The notes under the pieces are model-generated. The model saw only the letters and a program-made list of their open reading frames with translations, was not told where the DNA came from and searched no databases. The translations under genes were made by a program, and so were the position numbers. A DNA stretch of 64,000 bases. It comes from Sphagnum compactum. Lineage: Eukaryota; Bryophyta; Sphagnopsida; Sphagnales. Positions 24,491 through 37,900 of this stretch are shown one piece after another (position 1 is the stretch's first letter; each line of letters begins with the position of its first letter). The stretch is taken from the NCBI GenBank assembly GCA_965153455.1, contig OZ234497.1, forward strand, positions 806,001-870,000. The letters are read 5' to 3'.

Positions 24491-26355
24491 TTAGAAGGGG
24501 AGAGAAAACATGGGAGGAGCTGATTGAGCTTGTGAGCATATCAGCAACATCGAAGCATCTCCATGTTGCTGTGAGGTATGGGGCTTCCAAACAGAGCAGA
24601 AAGTTGTGGCCTGCTGTTTCCACAAGAGAGTCACACAGTTTGCAGCAACTGCAATGCCCCAATGAGCACCAGATTTCTGGAGAAGCAGGCACACAGCCTC
24701 CAGAGTTTCTGCTGTAAGATTCAAAGGCTCAAAGGATGCCATCTGCAAGCGCCTGGCCCAGCTGATCTGCGGCTCACATCGTTCAATGCGTACAGCTCCT
24801 TCACAGGCCACATTGTTAAGCATCATTCTGCCAACTTCATCCTCAAGGATTTGTCGTTCATCTACATCCTGTCCTTGGAACGCTACGTGCAGAGAATCAA
24901 AGAATTTCCACCAGAGACTCATCACACTCTTGAAACGAGTGAGGAAGTCATGTGATAGGTGGTCTATATCATTCTCACCAAGAATCAACACATGAGGTTG
25001 TAGCTGAAACAAAAAGTTGAGAAAGCAATCTCGAGGAGAAAGTTCATGCCTCAATCGACTTGTGGCATGATGGCTAGTATGTGGTGGTGCAGAAATAATG
25101 CCTGCATCCCTCTCATCCTCTATGATCCGATGCAGACGAAATTGGGCACAGATTGCAAGAACCTAGTTTTGAAGAACACCTACAACAAGTCAGAAAGTTT
25201 AGAGTTTAAGGGACAAGGGTCTCGCGAGCTTCAAGAACTAGAGAACATATTGGATTCAGGAACATGCAGGGGTGTAGCTTGAAGATGGCAGGTACCCAAA
25301 GCTCAAAACCAAAACTTTGACTGTACAGATCAGGGTCTAAGCGACAAGAGTTTTGACAGCTTCAAGAACTAGAATACATACTGGATTCAGGAACATGTAG
25401 AGCCGTAGCTTGAAGATGGCAGGTACTCAAAGCTTGAAACTAAAGCTTTGATTGGAATGCCTAAGAATTAGAGGCAAAAATCGATGGATTCTTCAGATTC
25501 TGATGATGATGATGATGAATCCAGACTGTGGAGAGTGATTATAGCTGGAAAGACTGATGCAAAGCACAAAGAGTTCTTTACCTCTCCTTCTCTGAGTTGG
25601 AGCTGCTGGCGCGTGACGGATTCCAACGGTTCTGTCAAGATGCTGAGCTCCACGTTGAGGCCCAGAAGACCAGCGAACTTCACCAACCGATTGAGGTTGT
25701 CTTCAAAAGATGGGTCTGACTCCTCGCCTCCAGCAGCAGGCTCCACGCAGTGAGGACGCTGCTCCTTCATGGTTGTAATCCGAAGCAGTGCCGGAGGTCC
25801 GGAATCACGACTAACGAGCGAGTCGATGAGCAACGGCCATTGCAAGCCTTGCGACACTCCGATATCGATCACGTGCAGATGGGTATGGCCTTCAAACACT
25901 TGCAGAAGAGTTTGGTTGGAGACAGTGTGGATGAGTTGATGCCAAGGACTGAGTTCATGAAACTTGATGAGAGCACGGTGCACTGTCTTGGGTCCTAATC
26001 TTCGCACTTGCAGCCGCAATGGTCCCAAGTAGCTCGCAACCGCCGAGTCCTTGCGACAGGTGACGCGACAGTAGAGAGATCTGAGTCCGTAAGCTGCCAG
26101 TCTCTGATTTGCATCTCCCGTCAGAGATCCCAAGTCGTTCAGAACCGACATAAAGTGTTTGGTCCTGGCGAGATTGTTGCTTGCAATTGCTGTTGCACAC
26201 AGATTCAGCAACTGCTCAGCCCAATTCAATTCATCTTCCTCAGGAACTTGGCGCAGCTCCTGCTCGCCGATCCTCGCACTCGAATTGACACGCTCATCAG
26301 ATGATGATGCCCCGCGCACGGGCCGTCGCCCCGTGGATCCAGCATCCTGCATCAT
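24491..26355 (-). CDS. GRAS-domain transcription factor
   Basis: Exons 26355-25582 and 25162-24491 with a GT-AG intron kept in phase 0, giving 481 residues. An in-frame TAA nine bases upstream confirms the first ATG as the start. GRAS blocks appear in order: LHRI at about 44-98; VHIID as HVIDIGVSQGLQWPLLIDSL at 161-180; LRIT at 191-194; LHRII at about 216-275, with the intron falling inside the conserved GE(V/A)LA motif; PFYRE with HDFLTRF and FFDSL; and SAW with RIERCE, SWARRLQMASFEPLNL and a final SVWK. The KFHELSPW and QWPLLIDSL wording recalls the SHR/SCL32/NSP1 side of the family, but I cannot fix the subfamily. GRAS proteins are nuclear regulators without a classical DNA-binding domain and often act with partners. 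Confidence 0.92.
25209..25455. repeat. Tandem duplication inside the GRAS intron
   Basis: A segment containing AGCTTCAAGAACTAGA and TAGCTTGAAGATGGCAGGTA occurs at about 25209-25325 and again at about 25337-25455, with a period near 131 bp. The copies are roughly 85% alike by eye. They fill most of the 419-bp intron, which has therefore grown by duplication. Confidence 0.8.
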
Positions 26356-27734
26356 TGTGTCTTATTAGTCGTTGGTCCGGAAACAGTCGGAAAACCAGTA
26401 AGCTGATCGACAAGCTTCAGCATCGGAGCAGCAGAGTAGTGCTCCATCGGAAAGCAAGCTATCTACGATGGAGATTTCTACTACTTCTCCTTCATCCCAA
26501 AGAAGAAGATCGGACTCTAGACTGGATCAAGCTTGCGAATTCCCGCTCCTGCAATAAGAATCGGATCCGAGACCCAAAAAAAATTTGCAGGAGAATGAAG
26601 GAACTTCCAATTGCTGGTGGCAGGCGGGAGGGAGTGCGCGCTTGAGCTTGAGGAAATGCGCACGTTCTTTTTAATGCGCGCATTGTTTTTTTGCCCATGT
26701 GCGTGCGCAACTGGTGGTGGGGTTGGAAGAAAGAAAGGCGATCGCAGTGGCGCGCAGCAACTGAGTGAATCTTCCCGGGTTTTTGGGTTCTTCCCCAAGT
26801 CGTCGTCGTCTTCTTCTCTGTTTCATCAGCGTGAAACCCTAAACCTTCGAGATAGGTAGGTACAGTGTTGGAATCTTGCAACCTCGCAATTCGCGACCTC
26901 AGCAATTTCTATTCTTCGTGCACTCATTCATTCAAATCTGCTTGCAAAAAAAATTGCTTCTGTACAAGCAGGGTGCGGGGCCATTCTGCTGCAACAGAAG
27001 GGAGTGGCTAATTTTTTCCTTGCATGCGAGTTCTTTCTTTCGTCTGCGTGCCACCAGAAAGAAGAAATCCTTCACCATGTTTTGTCTGTGCAATCATGGA
27101 GATTTTCCGGCTGTTTGTAGTTCATGTGTTAGCTTAGAATCTGAGTGGAATGGAGCAATTGCGAGCTGCAACATTGGCCAATATCGACTGCTGCTCTTGC
27201 GACAGACAAATTCTTGTGGGTGCCTCCATTTCATGCACACTTTCAACTCGCATCTACTGACTGCCAGAGTGACTCGAAATGCTTCGATTCGTCCTCAACA
27301 CCAACTAACCAGTCCAGTCTTTTCGCTTGAGAAACTTTACCAGCGACAGCCATCAACAACAACAAACACCATCAAGCATGCTGCCAAAACACTTTGCTTG
27401 AATCCTTCATCAACACCAACCAACCAGTCTTTTCGCTTGCAACATCACCAACAACAGCCAACAACAACAACACTACAAAGCATACATTACTTCATTTCAT
27501 TTCATTTTAGTGGGTGCATTATGAGAAAATTGTGTTCGTTACAACTTGTCTGATGGAATTAAAAAATGTTTGATAAATTACGACTAAAAAATGTTTGATA
27601 AAACTAAATTACAATTAGATAGACTAGTTGCAATAAACATGATTTTCTCATAACGATGATAGATGCCAATGATGGCTTTGATGCTCTTGTCAAGAAACAG
27701 GTAACATGAATTTCATTCAAATTGTAATGAGTTC

Positions 27735-27960
27735 TTACCAGTGTTGTGTGATTATTTGATTTTTTAAATAACCAGTGGTTTGGGTGCTTTAAAATTTTCA
27801 GAATCAAAGAACCACTGTTTCCAGTTCTGGAGGAAAAACAAATCAAAATGAGAGAACGGTCGCTTATGGGTATTTCAGCAACATCAAAGAACCAGCAGTT
27901 TTCGTGCAAGAACCAGCAAAAAAAACTGGCTGTTAGAAAGGCAGGTTTTTGAATTTTTCA
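27735..27960 (+). repeat. Dispersed repeat, copy 1
   Basis: Shares with 29095-29345 the sequence TTATTTGATTTTT(T/C)AAATAACC, then TTTAAAATTTTCAGAATCAA, then AAAGAACCA-rich sequence and a CCAAAACCA end, over about 230 bp in the same orientation. Probably two copies of an unclassified non-coding element. Confidence 0.6.
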
Positions 27961-29094
27961 AAAAAACATGAAAACTGAGATTCTATACCAAAACCAATTT
28001 CTCCAATTTTTCACCGTCCCTGGATAAGTGAGTATATACAGATGGGTGATTCTCATACCTGCACAACACTGGGTTTTTTTTCCCCTTGCAGACATGACGC
28101 AGAATCAAGATCATTGTGAAGGACCAACAAATCCCTCCAAACAGATGTTTAACACAGAACTAATACCATCATACAGGAAAATTACAAATCCCTTGAAACA
28201 TATGTTGAACACATAATGCCCTTGGCCAGTTTTTTAACACCACCATGTGTGGGTCTTATAAAGTGGAATTTCTGTACTTAACCTCCAGAATAGAAAATCG
28301 TATACTTCATTTCAAGGAGGATTCTTTAGCTTTGTAAAGTTCTTGCTATGTACGAGTCAAGTTCATGAAGTCATGCAAGTTTATCTTATCATTGATTGTA
28401 CATTTGTGTTGTTTGATCTTGTCTATTGGCCTCTTCCTTTACGAGAGGCAGCATTCCTGAAGAGGCGATTACTAGAATTAGGTTTGGACTTGGCCTTTAA
28501 CATCCCCAACCATTCTGGGTATTCAGACTTCCATCAATATTTCTCATGTCCATTATCACTTATTTACATAAATCAAGCTTCACCCATAAACTTCAAATTG
28601 GAACTTTGAAAAGTGAAACCAATAATACTAAAAGTGAGTGGACCAATTAAATAATCTAACCAATCGACAACAGTTGAGATTATGCCCTGAGAACCAATCA
28701 AACAATCTAACCAATTCACAATAAGATTTAAACTATGTAGTGGCTTTTGTTAGTCACCAGATCCAATGCAAATACGTTGTCTCAAACCCATTTTAAAATT
28801 CAAATCGACAATTTTTTTCTTGTTTTAAACATCTAAAACATGCTCTTATAATGTGCTGGTGGGGATGCTCCTATTCAATGCATCATCCTAGAGCCTTACC
28901 CAACACATAGCACCCAAGTTTAAAAATTTGATGTACCCACAAAAGTCTATGACTAAAGGACAACATACCAACATCACCACAGCAAATCTACATATTGATA
29001 TAAGTGTTTGTTTGTTTAGATGCAACCATGGTCTAAGTTCTAACCCTCCCAAACAGGGGGCCCCTAGCTCTACTTTTGATGGTATTGAACAGTT

Positions 29095-29345
29095 GGACCA
29101 GTGTGTGTGGTTATTTGATTTTTCAAATAACCGATGGATTCTGTTCTTTAAAATTTTCAGAATCAAAGAATCAGTTTTTTGAGAAAAAATCAGAATCAGA
29201 GAACTGCTTGTTCTATATATTTCGGAAACCTCAAAGAATTGACAGTTTTCATGAAAGTTGTAGCAAAGAACCATCAGTTTAAAAGTGATTTTTTGAGTTT
29301 TTGAATTTTTCTGAGAATCAAACACCAAAACCAGTTTTTTGAAGA
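29095..29345 (+). repeat. Dispersed repeat, copy 2
   Basis: Partner of the repeat at 27735-27960, same orientation, separated by about 1.1 kb and clearly diverged. Neither copy has coding capacity, and no terminal inverted repeats were recognised. Confidence 0.6.
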
Positions 29346-31049
29346 TTCACTCCTGCTGGGTAATAGGCTATATATCTGAATTGGTAACCATCTACAGCAG
29401 ATTTTAATTACCGCACAACACACTGGTCTGGACCATTTCACACATTTTATTCCTGCAACAAATGATCTGTAGCAGACTAATAATCTAAAGTGGTTCAGTG
29501 AAACAACAAATTAATGAAGGCTTCTATATTGAACTTTTACTATATACACAAAGCAGCTCATGACCTACTAGCTCTGCTGCTCATGGGAAGTCCAAACCAG
29601 CAACAATTAAAATAGGAAATGTTCCATGAAGTTCCCACAAAAGGAACTCACCACATCGTGGTTCTGCCCAATAATTGCAAATTCAAACCAACAATAGTTA
29701 AAATAGGATACGTTCCATGGAGTTCTCAAAATATGAAGTCACAGTTCACTGGTAACACCTAGTGCACATTCCTGAAAATGTGGGACCACATGAACTCTTC
29801 ATCATTCAATAGTCTCTCCCTTGAGGGGCAGACCCAACAAACAAAGAAACCATGTCAAAGTTTGAGAACCATTCTTCATCATCATCACATGAGGTATGTA
29901 CTCTGGAGCCACTCAAACTCTTATTTCTAGTGAAGCGTTCCATCATACAACTAGTGAGCGCTAATACTCTCATGCCACAAAAATACCCACTCAAACTGAA
30001 GTTCAAAAATCTCCAAGCATTGACTTATCATTTACTCCTCTTGTTCATCTCTTATCTGATTCCTCTCCATGATCTAATTTACACCACCACCACCATAGCG
30101 TTAACCATTTCAGCCACAAACACAACACACAGGTATTTATCATCTAGATTTATAGATACCAAACTATCAATGAAGATGCTTATGATACATCATAAGCATT
30201 TCAATTTTTATGTGACTGATTTATCTCACCATGGTATTGCAATGTCAATTATAATGCATTTACAAAACATTTAAGATCTCTGCTATAAAGAATTAGCATC
30301 TCCTCAACAACCCTTCACAAAGTCTTGGATTCTTATATTCCTCACTGTGCAGCATGATCAGAAAGAAAAACAGAAAGAAAAACATTTTGCACTTGTTCAT
30401 TTCCCAGCAATCTCAAGATCAAGGTTTGTAGCTTAGGTTCCAATTCTGTTTCTCAACCAAAATTTTTGGACTTATACTCAAGGTCATCTTCCAGCTGCAA
30501 CATACACATATATTTCAGTACTAAAGGCATTCTTACATTGATGTGTAATGTGAAGAACTGAAGGGTATTCATGCTCCACAACCAATAAACTCTGACCATC
30601 CATGAAACAGAAGCAGATTATCCCAGAATAAAACTAGGAATATCCAAGCCATTCTAGACACGGGAAACCTCAAAATTGTTTGGCAAACTTGAAATGACCA
30701 TCAGTTCAGCACTTTCATGTCTCTGAGTTAGTCATAAGAAGGCAAGATTTTTCAGAACCCAAATGAAATAGAATAAAACCATAGCCAAATAGGAGCCTTC
30801 CATTAGCTTACTACTGGTTGCTCGTGTAGAAACAAAGAACCAGCTCTAGAAGTGCAACCTGATCAGCATCAACTGGAGACCAAAACCTCAGTCACACCTG
30901 ACAGTACATCTGCTAATTGCTCTTATGAAAGAAGTTTAGCGGACATGCTGTGCTTGTAATTCTCCATGCAGGATGAGACAAATTCTAGTGACAGAACCAA
31001 GGTACTAGCAAACTTTTCCAGCTTCCAAGGGGATGAGTTATGAGAAACA

Positions 31050-32983
31050 TCATGTATCAATCGCCATTGGCTCTGAAGTGCTGCCATCAGCTCCAACCGA
31101 GGATGTGCCCACCATACCCACATCAGGATCCACAGGGTTTTTCTCCTCCTCTAATGTACTCTGCAACTCATCCACCTGACACCTCCAAATACACTTCTGT
31201 AAGCAAGTGGGATAGCAACAGATCTCAAGTCCCAATGAAAGAAGTTAACTTTTGCTGACATGATTGATGTTGTGGAATGCTCCTGCACTACTCACAGGTT
31301 GAAAATATATATCACAATCTACTACAAGGGATGTCAGTAGTTCTTTGAGTGATTGACAAAAGAGTTCATACTCCAGCTACAAGTGATGCACTTAAGTCCC
31401 TAATGTTACAAGCCATACGTGCGCCTATTCCATGTTGTTGCATAAGTCCAACAGTAATAGGTGTGCATATGTTCCATCAGTGCATTGGTAATGACATCAT
31501 TATAGGAGGTATCGAGTGAAGAAAAGTGCTATGCAGTGTGACCCTGCCTTCTGCACACCAAGCTAAACTGCAGTTTGACCACCTACTCTATAAAAGATTG
31601 TATCTACAGTGGGAAACTTTGCAGTGATTAACACCATGGTGAAGTTGATGACACTCACCACATGCAGAAGCAGGCCAAATTGCTTTTTGCGCAGCTCCAG
31701 GGTGCGGGATGCTGCAAAATTCTCAGCTTCCATCCCAACAAGTTCTTTCTCAAGCTCATTCAGCTGCCGCTGTGTCTCAGCACGAGGTGGCTGAGCTGCT
31801 ATCAATCTTCTGATGGCCTCACACTCTTCCTTGTGTTGCCTCTCAATCTTTGCCTCTTCAAGCTGTACCTTCAACACTTCTATGTCTTTTTGTGCCTGCC
31901 AAAGTCCTCACACCCATTATGCAGAAGAAGGCATTGTTTGGTAAAACGGAATCTGAGGAATCTTTGCAGTGTGGCCAATATGACCACTGCCAAGCTTAGA
32001 TGCACATTATTTCCTTCATTACAGAATAGGACTGTATAATGGCAATTATATGCACATGGAAAATACTCTACTCATATATCTCAAATAAACAACAAAAAGT
32101 CTGGCAAGACAGCCACAACCACAACTTTAATTCCATTGGGACAAGAGCAAAACCGTCAGAGACCTGATCAGAAACAGGATCTGGATCCTGATGTGAAGAT
32201 TGGCAACAACTGCACTATCACATTCCTAAATCATGAACTGTCTCGTGCCCAGTAAATTCTGCATACTATAGCTCAAAACTGACCAAATGGAACCTAATAA
32301 TAGTCCAAAAGTGCCCTTTCAGGGAAAACAACACAAAACCGAGAGCTGAAAACCCTAGTATCCAGATGGGGCAACTTCCACAGTTCTCTTCATTGCTATT
32401 ACCTTTAGCACAAAGCTCTGTAATTAAAAGGATGAATGCTCCACAGTATCAAAGCTACCACAAAAAACACAGGTTGAAAACCCAACAGCATCAACGAATC
32501 GTAAGCTGCAGATTGCTGTAGCATTCTGCCCTCCACTACCATTAGACATCACAACCATGGAACTGTTGAAGAAGAAAAGCACGGCACAAAAGATAGATTG
32601 TACCCAAAGCACAGGCTCAAATATCCTATTTTCCACAGATTGGGAAAAAGAGATGATGGGGTGCCCACCTGAGCTATTTGGTTGTTGAGTTCCACATGCA
32701 GGTTTTTGAAGCTCTCCTGCTCTCGTCTGTTAGCTTCAATAACTGCCTTTGTCTTGAGAAGTGGCAGTTCAAAGGTGGCGAGTTCTTGCAGAAATGACTT
32801 GTACAGCTTCTCACAATCATTGAAGTTGTTCCCCTCCTTCTCTATCTCCGTTGCAAAGGCTATGAACTTCTTGATCAGCTTCTTTAGGGGGGGCTCCCCT
32901 CTTGTCGTGGTGGTACGAGTCAATAGCCGTTGTTTTATCACCACATCATCCTCCATGGGGCTTATGGCATAGTGTGCAGCCAT
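31050..32983 (-). CDS. THO7 (THOC7): THO complex subunit 7
   Basis: Exons 32983-32669, 31895-31659 and 31175-31050, all phase 0, giving 225 residues. The protein matches the THOC7 family along its length: an N-terminal segment with [13 protein letters not shown], then a coiled coil. The most conserved block is [20 protein letters not shown] followed by [12 protein letters not shown], and [18 protein letters not shown] comes later. The acidic tail is variable. THO7 is a small coiled-coil subunit of the THO/TREX complex, which couples nuclear transcription to mRNA export and, in plants, small-RNA production. Length fits plant THO7 proteins (about 230 residues). Downstream sequence to about 30,900 is probably 3' untranslated. 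Confidence 0.95.
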
Positions 32984-34961
32984 GGCTGCTGCTGTGACTG
33001 CAAGTCTGACAGCCGCAAAGATTACCTACGGCTGTTGACGCTTCAATCCCACAACTCCTGCAAACAAATGCGGTCTTGTACCAGAGACAGTAATCTCACA
33101 CACTGGGTCACGGACTCTGGCTCGATTCCTCGGCAACAGCGTCTGCAATCTCCGACATCATCTTCATGCTTCACAGGAAAGAAACTTCCTATATCCCATA
33201 TTCTATCATTTCTCCATCGCAAGAGCTACTTATTATCACCAATTCGCCGAGTCCAGCTTTGCCAATATTGCAACACACACTCATGCATCCCTCCCTCGCT
33301 GCGAAACGAAACTCGAGTCCCTTGTTTGGGGTTCACCCAATACCCCAACCCTACAATACGAAACTCTCGCACCCGACAGCTGCTTCTCCGCCTTCCCTAA
33401 TCCTCCTGTTCAGAATGTTTTGGTAGTCCTGGTGACTGAACACACCCGTCCCTCTAACGCTCACACGCGCAGAAGTGAACTGGTCCCGGTCTCGGTGGAC
33501 AGAAGACATTTTCTAGAATCCTGCTATGATTTTGGCGACCTCCAAGGACCCAGTGTCTAAATATGGCGGCTTCCATGTTGATCTCATCACGATGTGGTGA
33601 ATAAAAAAGCATCTAAACGCAATCTTGTGATACTCAAAAAGAAAAAAAAGTGTTGTGTAGATGTAAAATTTCACACAAATTTTCTTGGCTCCTACCAGTG
33701 TAGGTGCTGGTTCACCCACGGCCGGCTGGTGTGACCACCTTGATTCCATTTCTCAGTTCACCATTTTGCTCTGCCCATCCTTCAAGCACAGATTTTCCTG
33801 CTGCAATATATGCAAAAGATTGTGAAATAAATGGTAGGTCCTGTGGTACCTAGCTGATTCCTGGTTTCTTCTTCCAAATCTTGTTTGTCCTGATTTTGCA
33901 TCTACACAGTATTGGGGAACTCTCAAGGGACCAGGGTTCACTGATGTGTTTTGGTGAAGGTTTGTGTTGTTTGTGTGCCCCCAGAGATCTAAGGTAAAGA
34001 AGCACAGTTCAGCAATCCCTGGAGTATTGGAAACATAAATTGAATGTAATATTCTGGTTGGTACCACCAGAGGGCCTCAGTTTCTTTGTGTGGAGAGGTT
34101 GTTCAACAGATTTCAGTCAAGGTGTCACCATGGTATCTATTCTTTGCTCCGCTGGTGTACAGGTAGCATCTCAATTGCACTTTGAGGAAGTTGAAACCAT
34201 AAGTGATTAAAAGGTTTCCATAAGCCTTGACCAGAACCAGTGGCTAGATGCCCATTCACTCTAAATTCCTAAGTCTATTACTCTCTTGTGGGATTTCCAA
34301 CTTTGATGGTAAGCAAGAAATTGACTTATAGACTGAAAATGTGGCTGAACTATAGGTGGTCAAAAAATATGGACCGTCAGAAAGCAATTCTCACCTGGGA
34401 TAACAAATTTGTTGAGGAAATATGAATACTTCATCTCTAAGCCAAATCAACCACCAAAATTCAGAATCAGCTTAAGACTAAACTCAGCACTTAACATGCT
34501 ATTGTTAGATCAACACTAGGCATTTCAAATGATCAATCAGCATTCAAGTGCCTTGCAGAGTCTATCCTGATTTTAACACTTGAAAGCAGGAAGTCCCATG
34601 ACTTAATTGGAGGGCATTTGATCCTTAACTTCATATTGTTGAAGGTGTCTACATATCTTTGAAAAACAAAGGTATTTGCAACTCAGCAAATTCTCAAGTA
34701 GTGTGAAGCAAATGTCTTTGGAAATATTCAAGGATCCTCATTTCAGGTCATCTTGCCAATTCCCTGCTGGAAAAAGTGGCCAGTATGTGATCATGTTTAT
34801 GGAAGATGGCACTCCTTTGGGCCCAGTAAGTTACATTCAATCTCAATATGGATTGTCTAGACTATGGTGAAATACAGAACTCTCAAACTCATGTGAGAGA
34901 ACTACAGTGTGCTAGTTCTCAAAAGATGCAGTAAAGAATCATCAGACTGAAGAGGGTTGAC
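32984..34961. other. THO7 upstream region and spacer to the PPD4-like gene
   Basis: About 2 kb without a supported gene. 32984-33480 is C/T-rich on the plus strand and probably holds the THO7 promoter and leader. The frames at 33513-33749 and 33753-34067 show no family resemblance. Confidence 0.5.
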
Positions 34962-37900
34962 TCAAATTAGTTTGAAGGAAGAAATAATCTGCAAACAAAG
35001 ACACCCAGGTTCTTGATTCAGTCCCTTCAAATGGAGAAAACGCAGTAGGTCTAAAAGTGGAAGATAACTTTCCCATGTTCCTGTGGTAAAAGTCTCAAAG
35101 AGAGCCATGACACGGCACTTGTCTTTTCTGTGACCACAATTATGCATGATGATGTAATAGGGGACTGTATTGTCTAGGGTTGCAATCGGATCTTTCACAC
35201 AGATAGCTGAGACTCAAAAATGTGCATGTTTATGGTGGATTGAATACCTTCTCAAGACTTGGTTTATACTTGTCTGCATCCTCTTCCCAGAACTGCCAGT
35301 GAAGAAATCAACAATGAGTTGCATTGCAGACATTTCCCAGCATCGTGGGGACAACTAAAACAGCAAAACAAATTTGAACCTAAGACGGAGAGCTTCCATA
35401 TAGCATCCTAGCTGTGCACAAAATAGAAGTAGCAATACTACTATGTTGACCTTAAATAGGGGATAGTTTTGTTGGTTTAGGGTTTTGACAGAGCTCCACA
35501 AGAGAAAGTCAGGCTGGATACTTATCTCCATTACACTCTGGTTGCAGGAATTACACTAATTTTAGATTAACCAACTAAAACCCCAACAAGTGGCAACTTG
35601 ACCAAAAGTTTATCCATCCCATTTGAGAGGGTCTAGACAGAAGTTCGTGTACCTGGCCAGATACAGTATAAAGGCGATTTACCCACCCATTGAAGCCAAT
35701 TCCCACAACAGAGAGGAGGTGTCGCTTTCTCTCCCCAGGTCTTTGAATTGTGTACTCCACATAGTACATTCCTGGGCATCAAATGACAGACCCAGCATTT
35801 GAGATAGAATGACTATCAGTTACACTTCTGATTGCCTGGAGGTGTGCTCTGGTTGAAGTTTTGTACACAGATTCATGAAGCCCAACCAAAGTATGAAGGA
35901 AGCCACTGTGAACCACTGTATTAGGGTAATGCAAAGGGCATTGCCCAAACTACAACACAAATCCTTTGTGAAAGCCCTTCAATCTCCAGGACTTGCATGA
36001 TTCCTTGGTCCCCTGACACCTATCACAGATGTGTTGAATGCTACCAGTAAAAGTTGGAATGTATCCACTGGGTTTAAGCCCATAACCACTTCTAAGGTGG
36101 CTGTGAGTTCCCATAGTTAGGTTATTGACTTCATGCACCCAGTATAGGACACCAGCAAGAGCTAGCAAAACTACGAGGCATAATTATGCATCTGGACAAA
36201 GGTTAATGAAAGGCCTAACCTTCTCTTGAGCGAGAGTTGATGAGCTTGGCTGCTTGGCCTGGAGGTTTCTTCCAGCTTCTGTCCAGACTATTCACCTGCC
36301 ACCCAGATCATGCAGCCTTAAACCTTCATTTCTACCTTACTCTGTTCTGGCTATTGTGCATACCCATGAGCATCCAATCACTAGAACCAAAATCCATCCA
36401 CTGAGCAACTGGTAACCCACATTAGCTCAAAACTCGATCCTAAGTCACTGAGTGCCAGAGTAGCATAAAAGAAGTGGCAAATTAGAAAGCCTTTACACCA
36501 GTGCTTATGTGGCAAATAATACTCTTCCCAAAAGGTGTGCAAGTAGTACCAAGTTTTGATTCCTCTCTCTCTTTTGGTTTCTCAAACTGTGTGTTAAGGC
36601 ACTAGGCTTCACTCCCAGGTAACAACTGTCAGTAGACTTATGCTATTCCTGTTCCTCTACTCTTGAGTGATTCTGAAATCAACCAAGTCTTACCAGATTT
36701 TCTGCAAAAGTATCAGCTGTGCCAAAGGAGCCCAAACTTGTGTAGTCAGCACCTAGACCTGTTATCACCACATTCACTGCCATTTGCAAACAATGAACAT
36801 CTTGTCAGAGTGAATGTGTCCTGTACATGGATGACTGATTGGGTAAAGAAGAGAAGTGAAAGCTTTCTGTCCCTTCTGTCCAAACAGTTGCTGGATGTCT
36901 GTGAGTCAGTGAATAGAATGTGTGCCATACCATTTGTGAATGAGTCGTCAACAGGGAAGAAAGCTGTCACCTTCCTCTGCCCTGATGCCATGCCCTCTCC
37001 TTTTGACCACTCTGATGGAAACAAACCACAAAACAAACAAGGTTTTTCTCAGACTTGAAATTGGACTCAGTCTAGACTTTTTAGTTCTAAACTCTTAGAT
37101 CTCCCTGTGAACAACATTCCTGGCACATTTGAAGTTACCCCAAGTGATCAAACAAGAAAGGCCAAAAGCTGTGTGTCCAGAATTCCAAAGATATGTAATA
37201 AGTTCTCTAAAGTATAACATTTGTAGCATGAGACAAGTATGCTTTCTACAAGAGTGCAACAGCAAATGATGCCTGTTGAAACAACTTAAACAATCCAGGT
37301 TACAGAACTCATTTACCCTGTGGTATTAAGAGTGAGAATTTGTCTCCAGAATCTTCATAAAGTTTGTATGCAGCTGTTGCATCTGATAAGAAATAAACAT
37401 CACCACTTTTCATCAGGTTTTGAACATGAATTAGGGTTGGCTTTCTCATAGATTGAAGTCGTAAGCTTCTGAGGTCTTTGACACAAATGATCATAATGAG
37501 GATCCCTCTATGTCCTCAGAGGGATCCTGAATCCATAGCATGATACAAAGAACAAACTTATCTATGAGTACATTGTTTCACTGAAGTGAAGCTCCAGCTT
37601 TTCAATCTTGAAACAAGTTAGAGAGATATTCAAGCTCACCTACTTCAGTGGTTGCATTTGCAGGAAGAGGGAGAGTTGAGAGACACAGTGAAAATAAGGC
37701 TTGGCTCATCATCTTCCTTCTTTGCAGTGGTTGATTTTGGCAAGCACTTGACCTGCACATGCACCTCAACTCTCTTCAGGAGAAAACCACAAATTCTCAG
37801 CCTGTCTAAACCTCAAATTGGAGTTTGAGCTTTCAGAAAGACTTGGTCTCTTATGAGGTCTCTTCACACCTTTGGATTGACCTTCAGGGTTAGGGTTTCA

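Larger units (their letters stand above)
26356..31049. other. Gene-free stretch between the GRAS and THO7 genes
   Basis: It holds the GRAS promoter side (with a telo-box AAACCCTAAA near 26834-26843) and a diverged 240-bp repeat pair. A direct repeat at about 27293-27330 and 27408-27440 contains ACCAACYAACCAGTC...TTTTCGCTTG. A 225-codon frame at 26876-27553 is low-complexity and rich in Thr, Gln, His and Ser codons from CAACA tracts; I do not consider it coding. Confidence 0.5.

Noticed and set aside
26876-27553. 225-codon plus-strand open frame upstream of the GRAS gene
   Set aside because: Low-complexity CAACA/ACCAAC tracts produce the Thr/Gln/His-rich translation; no domain, no splice context, and it contains a noncoding direct repeat.
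36663-37058. 131-codon plus-strand frame
   Set aside because: It lies antisense to PPD4-like exons 4 and 5, which match the PsbP family.
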